Source: an uncultured Dechloromonas sp.
GTDB taxonomy: Bacteria > Pseudomonadota > Gammaproteobacteria > Burkholderiales > Rhodocyclaceae
Direction: 5' to 3'
Assembly (NCBI RefSeq): GCF_945957265.1
Contig: NZ_CAMFKO010000006.1
Span: 62,001-126,000, forward strand
DNA length: 64,000 nt
Of this stretch, positions 18,868 to 26,622 are shown in pieces; the first letter of the stretch is position 1; each line of letters opens with the position of its first letter. Below the pieces are notes generated by a model that saw nothing but the letters and a program-made list of their open reading frames with translations, ran no database searches and was not told where the DNA came from. The translations under genes were made by a program, and so were the position numbers.

Positions 18868-19803
18868 TCATTTGCAGTGGGCGAGTTTTTCCAGGATGGC
18901 GTCGGCGCCCTGGGCGCGCAGCTCGGCGGCCAGCTTGAGGCCCAGCGCTTCGTCGTCGGCCGGGTTGCCGCGCAATTCGGCGCTGACCATTTCCTTGCCG
19001 TCGGCGGTGGCGACGAATCCGCGCAGCCACAGCTGGCCGTTGTCGATCACCGCGTAGCCGCCCAGCGGCACCTGGCAGGAGCCGCCGAGGGCGCGCGAGA
19101 AGGCGCGCTCGGCCTTGACGCAGTGAGCCGTATCGGCATCGTTGAGCGGCGCGACGACGCCGGCCATGGCGGCATCGCCGTCGACCAGCTCGATGCCCAG
19201 CGCGCCCTGGCCCGGCGCCGGCAGCGACTGCTCCGGCGTCAGCACGGCCTTGATGCGCTCCTTGAGGCCGAGGCGGATCAGGCCGGCGGCGGCGAGGATG
19301 ATCGCGTCGTACTCGCCGGCATCCAGCTTGCGCAGGCGGGTATCGAGGTTGCCGCGCAGGCTCTTGATCACCAGCTGCGGGTATCTGGCGCGCAGGATGG
19401 CTTCGCGGCGCAGGCTGGAGGTGCCGACCACGGCGCCGGCCGGCAGGTCGTCGAGGCCGTTGTATTTGTTCGAGACGAAGGCGTCGCGCGGGTTCTCGCG
19501 GGCCGAGATGGCGGCCAGCACGAAGCCTTCCGGCATCACCATCGGCACGTCCTTCATCGAATGCACGGCGAGATGGGCCTTGCCTTCCTGCATGGCGACT
19601 TCCAGCTCCTTGATGAACAGGCCCTTGCCGCCGATTTCGGCGAGCGGGCGATCAAGAATCTGGTCACCCTTGGTGGTCATGCCTAGAATGACCACTTCGG
19701 CTCCCGGATTGAGTTCGGACAGGCGGCCTTGGACATGAACGGCCTGCCACATGGCAAGGCGGGATTCGCGGGAGGCAATGACGATTTTGGAAGGAACGGA
19801 CAT
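18868..19803 (-). CDS. hemC: Porphobilinogen deaminase (hydroxymethylbilane synthase)
   Basis: A 311-residue enzyme assembling four porphobilinogens. The N-terminal [13 protein letters not shown], the AVHSMKDVP motif near residue 80, and the cofactor-anchoring cysteine in [11 protein letters not shown] (about residue 241) are all present. It heads the hemC-D-X-Y operon but is separated from hemD by a 149-base element. Its ATG overlaps the start codon of the divergent thioredoxin-like gene (CATG at 19801-19804), so the two promoters must lie inside each other's coding sequence. Confidence 0.97.
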   Translation of the reverse strand: MSVPSKIVIASRESRLAMWQAVHVQGRLSELNPGAEVVILGMTTKGDQILDRPLAEIGGKGLFIKELEVAMQEGKAHLAVHSMKDVPMVMPEGFVLAAISARENPRDAFVSNKYNGLDDLPAGAVVGTSSLRREAILRARYPQLVIKSLRGNLDTRLRKLDAGEYDAIILAAAGLIRLGLKERIKAVLTPEQSLPAPGQGALGIELVDGDAAMAGVVAPLNDADTAHCVKAERAFSRALGGSCQVPLGGYAVIDNGQLWLRGFVATADGKEMVSAELRGNPADDEALGLKLAAELRAQGADAILEKLAHCK

Positions 19804-20278
19804 GGTGCGTCACTTGGCAGGGCTTTTGGGAGGGCTGATTCTAGCATGCGCCCCCGCTGCCGCTCTTGATCCATCCGGTGTTCCGCCGGCGCGCGACCTG
19901 CGCGCCGAGTCCGCCGCCGCCGCGCAGGCCGGCGTGCCGCTAGTCGTCATCTACAGCCGCGACGACTGCAAGTTCTGCACCGCGATCAAGCGCGACTACC
20001 TGGAACCGATGAGCCGCCAGCCGCGCAACGGCAAGCGCCCGGTCATCCGCGAAATCCGCCAGGACAGCGAACAGGCGCTGATCGCCTTCGGCGGCGAAAA
20101 AACCACCCACGCCCGCTTTGCCGGCGACGAAAAGATCAGGCTGGTGCCGGTGGTCGCCTTCTACGGCCCGGATGGCCGGCAACTCGCCGACCCCATCGTC
20201 GGCGCCCGCCTACCCGACTTCTACCAGAGCTATCTCGACGACGGCATCGACAACGCCAGCAAGAAACTGCGGAAATGA
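19802..20278 (+). CDS. Periplasmic thioredoxin-fold protein with CxxC
   Basis: A 158-residue protein. The N-terminal signal peptide (about residues 1-20, cleavage after APAAA) is followed by a thioredoxin-like fold with the redox motif CKFC after VVIYSRDD (about residue 60), then [12 protein letters not shown] as the cis-proline region. It probably acts as a thiol oxidoreductase or a thioredoxin-like folding factor in the periplasm; the substrate is unknown. The start at 19802 gives the best signal peptide and overlaps the divergent hemC start. Its stop overlaps the next gene by ATGA. Confidence 0.8.
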   Translation: MVRHLAGLLGGLILACAPAAALDPSGVPPARDLRAESAAAAQAGVPLVVIYSRDDCKFCTAIKRDYLEPMSRQPRNGKRPVIREIRQDSEQALIAFGGEKTTHARFAGDEKIRLVPVVAFYGPDGRQLADPIVGARLPDFYQSYLDDGIDNASKKLRK

Positions 20279-20901
20279 ACCAGGAAACCGACACCTCGCC
20301 CCCCGAAAAATCCGCCGACCAGCGACCGGAGCACCCGGATTTCTGGAGCAAGCGTTTCGGCGCCGGCACCACCCCCTGGGACGCCGGCAAGGTGCCCGAC
20401 GATTTTTCCGCCTTCGTCGGCCGGCAAGCGGCGCCGCTGCGCACGCTCATCCCCGGCTGCGGCAGCGCCTGGGAAGCCGCTCACCTCGCCGCCCGCCAAT
20501 GGCCGGTCAGCGCGCTCGACTTCTCGCCGGTGGCCATCGAAACGGCCCGCGGCATCCTCGGCGACGCCCCGGTCGACCTGGTGTGCGCCGATTTCTTCCA
20601 GTGGCAACCGCCGGCAGCGCTCGACCTCATCTACGAACGCGCCTTCCTCTGTGCCCTGCCGCGCAAGCTGTGGGACGACTGGGGCCGACGCGTCGCCGAA
20701 CTGCTGCCGGCCGGCGGCCTGCTCGCCGGTTATTTCTTCGTCTGCGACCAGCTCAAGGGGCCGCCTTTCGGCATCCTGCCGGAACAGCTCGAGGCCCTGC
20801 TGCAGCCGGCCTTCGAGCGACTCGAGGAGCGCCCGGCGGCCGACTCGATCCCCGTCTTCGCCGGCCGCGAGCGCTGGCAGGTCTGGCGGCGCAAGGGCTG
20901 A
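20275..20901 (+). CDS. TPMT-family SAM-dependent methyltransferase
   Basis: A 208-residue class I methyltransferase of the thiopurine S-methyltransferase family. The entry motif FWSKRFGAGTTPWD, the SAM-binding TLIPGCGSAWEA (about residues 58-69) and the LDFSPVAIE acidic strand are typical, with YERAFLCALP further on. Bacterial members methylate selenium, tellurium or thiol compounds; the natural substrate here is unknown. Translational coupling (ATGA) to the thioredoxin-fold gene suggests a shared link to thiol or chalcogen chemistry, which is inference. Confidence 0.82.
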   Translation: MNQETDTSPPEKSADQRPEHPDFWSKRFGAGTTPWDAGKVPDDFSAFVGRQAAPLRTLIPGCGSAWEAAHLAARQWPVSALDFSPVAIETARGILGDAPVDLVCADFFQWQPPAALDLIYERAFLCALPRKLWDDWGRRVAELLPAGGLLAGYFFVCDQLKGPPFGILPEQLEALLQPAFERLEERPAADSIPVFAGRERWQVWRRKG

Positions 20902-20943
20902 GCGCGGTGTTCGAGATGAGCGCCGGCCCGGCGCGCCGCTGAC

Positions 20944-21954
20944 ATGGCACAGCCGCCCCGTCGCCTCGGTCGCCCCCTGCGCGGCGCGACCGTCCGCCGC
21001 GAACGGCCGACGCCGCTGGCCGCCTATACGCAGCGGATGAACCGCGTCCTCGACCATATCGACGCCCACCTCGACGAGGCGCTGGAAGTCGCAGCGCTGG
21101 CCGAAGTCGCCCATTTCTCGCCGTACCACTTCCACCGGGTTTTTTCCGCCTGGATGGGCGAGACGCTGGGCGACTACGTGCGCCGCCGCCGTCTCGAGAT
21201 CGCCGCCGCCCGGCTGGCCGGCCAGCTTGGGCAACCGATCCTGCACATCGCACTGGGCGTCGGCTTCGGCTCCGGCGAAGCCTTTTCGCGCGCCTTCAAA
21301 CTGCATTTCGGACAAACCCCGAGCGCCTGGCGGGCGACCACCGCGGCACGCTGGAACAGCGAACTGCTGCATGTCCGCCGTCGGAGCAATCCCGATCAGG
21401 TCCTGCGCAAGCCGGATCAGGAGGCGAATGCGACAGAACGTGACAATCCTGGGGTCTTCAACCCACCTCTCCAGGAGTTCAGCATGCAAGTCACCCTCGC
21501 CACCCTGCCCCCGACCCGCGTCGCCTACCTGCGGCACATCGGCCCCTATGGCCCGTCGATCGCCGCCTTCTGGCAACAGCAATTCCTGCCCTGGATGCGC
21601 GCCAAGCAGCTGGAGGGCCGCCCCTGCTACGGCATCGGCCACGACGACCCGGGGATCACCGCCCCGGCCAACTGCCGCTACGATGCCTGCGTCGAGATTC
21701 CCGCCGATTTCCACCCCGGCGGGCAGGCCGGCGTCGCCCTGCTGCCTGGCGGAGCTTACGCGCTGGCCGCCTACCGCGGCGACGGCCCGGGCATCGGCCG
21801 GGCGTGGATCGAATTCCTGCGCGACTGGCTACCCGGCAGCGGACTGCAGATCGACAGCCGCCCGTTCTTCGAGCACTACCCGGTCGATGCCGAAAATGAC
21901 CCGGTGACCGGGATATTCAGCTGCCAGCTGTGCATTCCGGTCAAGCCCCTGTAG
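20944..21954 (+). CDS. AraC-family regulator with GyrI-like effector domain
   Basis: A 336-residue transcription factor. The N-terminal AraC double helix-turn-helix runs from about residue 25 to 130 (LAEVAHFSPYHFHRVF, IALGVGFGSGEAFSRAFK). The C-terminal GyrI/SbmC-like ligand-binding domain spans about residues 180-336 (VAYLRHIGPYGP, PGGAYALAAYRGDG). This DNA-binding-first architecture resembles Rob and SoxS-like multidrug regulators. Target genes are unknown. Its stop codon overlaps the first base of the structured element at 21954. Confidence 0.88.
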   Translation: MAQPPRRLGRPLRGATVRRERPTPLAAYTQRMNRVLDHIDAHLDEALEVAALAEVAHFSPYHFHRVFSAWMGETLGDYVRRRRLEIAAARLAGQLGQPILHIALGVGFGSGEAFSRAFKLHFGQTPSAWRATTAARWNSELLHVRRRSNPDQVLRKPDQEANATERDNPGVFNPPLQEFSMQVTLATLPPTRVAYLRHIGPYGPSIAAFWQQQFLPWMRAKQLEGRPCYGIGHDDPGITAPANCRYDACVEIPADFHPGGQAGVALLPGGAYALAAYRGDGPGIGRAWIEFLRDWLPGSGLQIDSRPFFEHYPVDAENDPVTGIFSCQLCIPVKPL

Positions 21955-22114
21955 TGGTCTGCTTCGTAATTGGCCGGACTGAATGAAAGTGCCGGATTTG
22001 CCACTCCGGCTAGGCGCGAACCGCAGCGATAGCCGGTGCTATCGCGAGGATGAGCAACAACGCCAGAGGGGCAAAGACAAGCTTTCATGTTCGGCTAATT
22101 GCGAAGCAGATCAC
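21954..22114 (+). repeat. 161-base structured intergenic element, copy 2 (candidate ncRNA)
   Basis: Same length and architecture as copy 1. Outer stem 21954-21979 with 22089-22114 (26 bp), a three-base bulge, then 8 bp (21983-21990 with 22081-22088). Then an inner 10-position stem (21997-22006 with 22066-22075, one A-G mismatch) and the apical hairpin GCGATAGC-CGGT-GCTATCGC. The outer-stem sequence differs from copy 1 at 14 of 34 pairs, yet every pair is kept; the five non-Watson-Crick pairs are all G-U on the plus strand. It starts in the AraC-gene stop and overlaps the last 20 bases of the convergent PepSY gene. Confidence 0.8.
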
Positions 22115-23576
22115 CATGCTTGCCCCGGCGGCGGTTCAGGCGCCGCCAGCCGATCACCGCGCCGCTGACGCTGAGCAGGAAGCCCAGCAAACTGGCCGCG
22201 ACGAGCAGCACATCCCACAGCGGGCGCTTGTCGAGCAGGAAGCGCCAGTCCCAGCTGTGCAGGAAGGCGAACAAGATGCGCTGCGCCCGGCGATGGGCAT
22301 CCAGGCGCTGGACGACGCGGCCGCTCGCCGGATCGAGGTAGAGCCAGGTTCCGGCCGGGTCGTCGAAGCGCAGGCGCAGCACCGGCAGCGGCCGCTCCAG
22401 GTGGCCGCCCATGGTGTGCTCGGCGCGCGCGTAGTAGTGCCAGTCGTATTCGGCCTGCAGCGATTCGTCGACCAGCCGGGCGCCGGGCAGCATCGCCCGG
22501 CCGGCTTCGGCGAGATGCGGCAGCGCATGGCCGGACGACACCGTGCCGTCCGCCCGCCAGTCGATCAGGCGCTGCCCGCCTTGCGCGTCGCAGGCGACCG
22601 CGTACAGCCGCCCGGCCAGCGGCTGCCAGAGCAATTCGACGCTCCGCTGCCCGGCGGCGTCGAGCCGGCGCAAGGCCGTCGCCGGGGCCAGCCCGGCAAG
22701 ATCCTCGGCGCGCAGCGGCGACTGCTGCAAGGCCGGCGCCCCCGAATCGAAGAGACGCCAGGGATTCATCGAGAACAGGCCGCTCAGCACCCAGGTCAGG
22801 GCAAACACGCCGCCGACCAGGCCGAGGTAATGGTGCCAGCGCATCATCGCCGAGCGGTAGGGCGTGTGCCGGCCGCTGGCGTAGCCGGCGCGCCGCCAGC
22901 GCCAGATGCCGACCAGGATGCCGCACAAGGCGAGCAGCGAACCGGCCAGGCTGCTGTAGATGACGAAATCGCTCCACGCGAAATCGACGCTGCCGCCGCG
23001 CAAGGGATAGACCCAGTGCAGCCAGGCGCCGATCCAGCCCCAGCTGCGCTCGACCGGGCTGACATCCCTGACGACTTCGCCGGAAGCCGACGAAACGTAA
23101 TACAGCCCGCCGGCGTCGTCGGCCACGCGATGCAACGGGCGATGGCCGGCCAGCGCCTTGGAATGCGTCCACGCATCCTCGGCCAGCGTGCCTTCGTAGG
23201 CCAGCGCCCGGCCCGGCGCGAAGGGCGCGGCCGAACGCAAAGCCTGCGCCGCATCGACCCTTTCCAGCGCCTCGCCACTCCCGGCATCGACCGTCAGGTA
23301 GCGCTGCCCCGGCAGCGTCGCCACGTAAACGGCCCGCTCGCCGATGCTGGTCAGGCGCAGCGACTGGATGCCGGCGCCGGCCAGTTCGAACGCCCGCTCC
23401 GGCGGCACCGGGCAGCAATCCGCGGCCAGCGCCGGCAGGGTGCGCAGGCGCTCGCCCGGGGTCAGCTTGGGGTAGCCGACGTACATCATGACCACCCCGC
23501 TGAGGAACCACAGCGCCATCAGCCAGCACAGGGCGATGCCCAGCCAGCGATGCGCCAGGTACACCCAGCGCTTCAC
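22095..23576 (-). CDS. PepSY-domain membrane protein, siderophore-uptake associated
   Basis: A 493-residue inner-membrane protein with an N-terminal helix (about residues 10-32), large periplasmic segments, and further transmembrane helices (two near the middle and one near the C-terminus), matching the PepSY-TM family. Relatives encoded beside TonB-dependent siderophore receptors are thought to act as ferric-siderophore reductases. Here it lies 30 bases downstream of such a receptor on the same strand. The last codons and stop are formed by the arm of the element at 21954-22114. The reductase role is inference. Confidence 0.8.
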   Translation of the reverse strand: MKRWVYLAHRWLGIALCWLMALWFLSGVVMMYVGYPKLTPGERLRTLPALAADCCPVPPERAFELAGAGIQSLRLTSIGERAVYVATLPGQRYLTVDAGSGEALERVDAAQALRSAAPFAPGRALAYEGTLAEDAWTHSKALAGHRPLHRVADDAGGLYYVSSASGEVVRDVSPVERSWGWIGAWLHWVYPLRGGSVDFAWSDFVIYSSLAGSLLALCGILVGIWRWRRAGYASGRHTPYRSAMMRWHHYLGLVGGVFALTWVLSGLFSMNPWRLFDSGAPALQQSPLRAEDLAGLAPATALRRLDAAGQRSVELLWQPLAGRLYAVACDAQGGQRLIDWRADGTVSSGHALPHLAEAGRAMLPGARLVDESLQAEYDWHYYARAEHTMGGHLERPLPVLRLRFDDPAGTWLYLDPASGRVVQRLDAHRRAQRILFAFLHSWDWRFLLDKRPLWDVLLVAASLLGFLLSVSGAVIGWRRLNRRRGKHGDLLRN

Positions 23577-23606
23577 GGAGCGCCCTCGGCGCTGCGGCGA
23601 GCCGAC

Positions 23607-25802
23607 TCAGAAGCGAGCATGAATCGACAGGTCGACGGTGCGCGGCGCCCCGAGGTAGGCCATGGCGCCGGTACCGCTCAGGAACTCGGAATAAATCTTG
23701 TCGGTCAGGTTGCGCGCGCGCAGGGTCAAGGTCGTGCTCCGGTCCAGCTTGTACGAGGCGAAGGCGCCGAACAGATTGTAGCTGCCCTCGTCGATCGTGT
23801 TGGCGCTGTCGGCGAAGCGGGCGCCGACGTGACGCAGGTCGCCGCCGAGCTGCACATTGGCCAGCGGCGACCAGGTCAGCCACAGGTTGCCGACCTGGCG
23901 GGGCGTGTTGGTCGGCTGGTAGCCGGCGCGCGACACCGCGACGCCGCCCACGCTTTCCGTAAAGTCGTCGTAGCGCGCCTTGACCAGGCCGTAGTTGCCG
24001 GCCAGCTGCACGCCGGGCATCACGCGGTAGGAGCCGCTCAGCTCGATGCCGCGCGAAGTCTGCTGGCCGACCGGCACCGTCGTTGACGGCTGGCTCGGGT
24101 TGGCCACCGCAAAATTGTTGCGCGTGATCTCATACACCGCGACGGTCGCCGTCCCCTTGCCCTCGTCGAAGAACCATTTGCTGCCGGCCTCGACCTGCTT
24201 GCCGGTGGTCAGCGCGAAATCCTTCACCTGGCCGAAGGTCGCCGTGGTCAGGATGCCGGCCGGCGGGTCGGCCGCCGTGCTGTACTGGATGTAGGCGCTG
24301 GCATTCGGCGTCAGGTCGTAGTTCAGCGCCAGGCGGCCGGTGAGCGGCTTGTAGCGGCGCGCGAAATAGGCCGGATTGCTGGCGCTCGCCGCCTGGTGGT
24401 TGGTCACCTCGAGATCGATGCGCTCCTGGCGCAGGCCGCTCAGCAGCGACAGCGCGGGGGTCAGGAAGGTGCGATTCTCGAGGAAGACGGCCAGCGTCGT
24501 CACCTCGTTGCTGCGATTGGGCGTGAAACCGGGCGTCATGCCGGGCAGGCTGAAGAAGCTCTCGGTATTGAAGGCATACGGATCGACATTGCCGAACGGC
24601 CCGGTCACCGAGCGCGGGAAGCGCGTCTGCTTGTTGACGCTGTAGTCGACGCCGCCGGCCCAGTTGCTCTTCAGCGAACCCAGCGGCTGGTCGAGCGAGA
24701 GTTCGAGGCGATTGCCGTTGACGCTCTGGTCATGGCGCTGCAGCAGCGCGCCCGAGCGGGAGACCTGGGTGTTGCCGGCGTTGAATTCGTAGGTCTCGAC
24801 GTTGCGATAGTCGCGCAGGGCATCGTAGTGATAGAAGGTATTGCGCAGGCTGAGCTTGTCCGAGGCGCGGTAATCGACGATCGAACGCGCCCAGCGCACG
24901 GTTTGCTCGTAGAGGCCGTCGGTGGAATTGTAGTTCTTGAAGCGCGTCCCCTCGTCGATGGCGATGCGGCCGCCAAGCGGCTTGAGCACCGGCGTGCCCC
25001 AGTACGGACGGTCGACCGTCTCCTTCTGGTATTCGAGCGCCAGGGTATGACTCAGCCCGGGCGCCAGGTCGACCAGCCACGAACCGGCCAGCTGCACGGC
25101 CTCGCGCTCGGTGTGGTCGCTCCAGGCGCCGCCGGTGTTGCGGCTGACATCCAGGCGCAGCACGTTGCTGGCGCCCAGCTTCCGGTTGAAGCCCGCCGCC
25201 ATCTGCAGCGCGTTGTAGCTGCCGACGCCGAGGCGCGCTTCGGAGAAATCGCCGTCGCGACTGGCCAGCTTGGTGACGTAGTTGATCGAGCCGCCGATGG
25301 CGCCGGCGCCGAACAGGAAACTGGACGGCCCGCCGATGGCCTCGACGCGGTCGTAGATCCAGCTATCGACCGGCCGTGCGGCAATCACGTCGTACTGCAC
25401 GGTGATGCCGTTGAACAGCTGGGTCACGCTGCCCGAGGTGAAGCCGCGGTAGAAGACCTGGCCGGGGCTGCCCGGCGCCGACGACGCGGTCACCCCGGGA
25501 ATGCCCTTGATGATCTCCTGCGTGTTCTCGGCCCCGCGCGCCTCGATCAGTTCGCGGTCGATGACGGTGACCGAGGCCGGGGTTTCCTTGACGCCGAGTT
25601 CGAGCCGGCTGCCGGTCGTCGATTTCCGGGCCAGGCCGGCCGGGTCGATCGCGACGCTGTCGCGGACGACGACGTCGGCCAGGGTCGGCACCTTGCCCTC
25701 GCCGTCAGCCCAGCTCGGCATCGCCGCCAGGGCCAGCATGGCCAGCGCCAGCGGGCGCAGGGTAAAAAACGGCTGGGCTGCGGCAGGCATTGCAGTTTTC
25801 AT
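23607..25802 (-). CDS. TonB-dependent ferric-siderophore receptor
   Basis: A 731-residue outer-membrane receptor. The signal peptide ends near residue 35 (MPSWA). The plug domain carries a TonB-box-like DVVVRD segment, then ETPASVTVIDRELIEARGA and the YRGFTSG region, followed by a 22-strand barrel ending in VDLSIHARF with the usual terminal Phe. The overall pattern is FhuE/FpvA-like, pointing to a hydroxamate or mixed siderophore, but the ligand is not determinable. The ATG at 25802 gives the best signal peptide. It is co-oriented with the PepSY gene. Confidence 0.9.
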   Translation of the reverse strand: MKTAMPAAAQPFFTLRPLALAMLALAAMPSWADGEGKVPTLADVVVRDSVAIDPAGLARKSTTGSRLELGVKETPASVTVIDRELIEARGAENTQEIIKGIPGVTASSAPGSPGQVFYRGFTSGSVTQLFNGITVQYDVIAARPVDSWIYDRVEAIGGPSSFLFGAGAIGGSINYVTKLASRDGDFSEARLGVGSYNALQMAAGFNRKLGASNVLRLDVSRNTGGAWSDHTEREAVQLAGSWLVDLAPGLSHTLALEYQKETVDRPYWGTPVLKPLGGRIAIDEGTRFKNYNSTDGLYEQTVRWARSIVDYRASDKLSLRNTFYHYDALRDYRNVETYEFNAGNTQVSRSGALLQRHDQSVNGNRLELSLDQPLGSLKSNWAGGVDYSVNKQTRFPRSVTGPFGNVDPYAFNTESFFSLPGMTPGFTPNRSNEVTTLAVFLENRTFLTPALSLLSGLRQERIDLEVTNHQAASASNPAYFARRYKPLTGRLALNYDLTPNASAYIQYSTAADPPAGILTTATFGQVKDFALTTGKQVEAGSKWFFDEGKGTATVAVYEITRNNFAVANPSQPSTTVPVGQQTSRGIELSGSYRVMPGVQLAGNYGLVKARYDDFTESVGGVAVSRAGYQPTNTPRQVGNLWLTWSPLANVQLGGDLRHVGARFADSANTIDEGSYNLFGAFASYKLDRSTTLTLRARNLTDKIYSEFLSGTGAMAYLGAPRTVDLSIHARF

Positions 25803-25835
25803 TGATTGATCCAGTTTGATGACTCCCCTGACCGG

Positions 25836-25880
25836 GGCAAGGGCGCAGATACTACTTTCGGCAGGCGCACATGCTACTTG
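25836..25880. promoter_or_regulatory. Imperfect direct repeat upstream of the TonB receptor
   Basis: Two units related to GGCRGGCGCAnATnCTACTT, at 25836-25858 and 25860-25880, occur side by side 34 bases upstream of the receptor start. The roughly 22-base period fits an activator-binding site on one DNA face. The regulator is unknown. Confidence 0.4.
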
Positions 25881-25897
25881 CGGCACATCAAAAACGC

Positions 25898-25912
25898 GCA
25901 CCAATTCGGTGC
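25898..25912. promoter_or_regulatory. NtrC-box-like dyad upstream of the TonB receptor
   Basis: GCACC-AATTC-GGTGC matches the spacing and half-sites of the NtrC enhancer consensus (GCACC-N5-GGTGC). It lies about 96 bases upstream of the receptor start. On the minus strand it is followed by GCGTTTTT, so a small terminator hairpin is an alternative reading. Confidence 0.35.
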
Positions 25913-26070
25913 GTCATATTGTCACACCCCGCCCCGTCAGCCTTTCGGCGTCCTCCTGCCTCCGTCGCCCGGCATTTGTCGGGAACAGGCGACATCTTTT
26001 TTTGCCTGCACTGTCCCCCGATGCGGCGGCTCTGTCGTTAAATGGGTATCTTCCCGAAGGAAACAGAACC

Positions 26071-26544
26071 ATGTCCTTACGCCACCTTCTCTCCGCCACG
26101 CTGCTTACCCTGCTGCTCGCCACCACGGCCTCCGCCCAGGTCTCCGTCAGCATCGGCCAGCCGGGCTTCTACGGCCGCATCGATATCGGCGGCTTTCCCC
26201 CGCCGCCGCTGATCTACGCCGAACCGATGATCATCCGCCCGGCCCGCATCGCCTATCCGCCCCTCTACCTGCGCGTACCGCCCGGCCACGCCAAGAAATG
26301 GCACCGCTACTGCGACCGCTACAGCGCCTGCGGCCGGCCGGTCTATTTCGTGCAGGACGACTGGTACCGCAACGAATACGTGCCGGTCTACCGCGAGCGC
26401 CATCACCACCACGACCGCGACGAATACCGCGACGGCTACCGGGATGGCCATCGCGACCACGACCGCTACGAGGATCGCGGCGGCAGTGGGCGCGGTCATG
26501 ACCACGGCCATGGTCACGGGCGCGGGCGCGGCGACCGCGACTGA
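26071..26544 (+). CDS. Secreted protein with His/Asp/Arg-rich C-terminal tail
   Basis: A 157-residue protein. A signal peptide (residues 1-22, cleavage after ASA) is followed by a conserved-looking domain with VSIGQPGFYGRIDIGG, a Pro-rich stretch and a HAKKWHRYCDRYSACGRPVY segment. From about residue 110 the tail is a low-complexity mix of His, Asp, Arg and Gly, including HHHH and repeated HGHGHGRG. The domain resembles small periplasmic proteins common in betaproteobacteria. The tail suggests metal (zinc, copper or nickel) binding, which is inference. The start at 26071 has a gaagga ribosome-binding site. Confidence 0.75.
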   Translation: MSLRHLLSATLLTLLLATTASAQVSVSIGQPGFYGRIDIGGFPPPPLIYAEPMIIRPARIAYPPLYLRVPPGHAKKWHRYCDRYSACGRPVYFVQDDWYRNEYVPVYRERHHHHDRDEYRDGYRDGHRDHDRYEDRGGSGRGHDHGHGHGRGRGDRD

Positions 26545-26622
26545 CGCCTCGCCGGCCAAGCCGCTCCCGGGCGGCGGCTTGGCGTATCATCGGGCGCTTG
26601 AACGACACCAGCGCCCCGCACG

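Noticed and set aside
25898..25915. Intrinsic terminator on the minus strand upstream of the TonB receptor
   Set aside because: The hairpin has only five strong pairs and lies upstream of the receptor, not after a minus-strand gene; the NtrC-like reading is at least as good, so it is not listed as a terminator.
25803..26070. Cobalamin riboswitch ahead of the TonB receptor
   Set aside because: None of the conserved B12-box sequence could be found; the gap holds only the dyad and the direct repeat.
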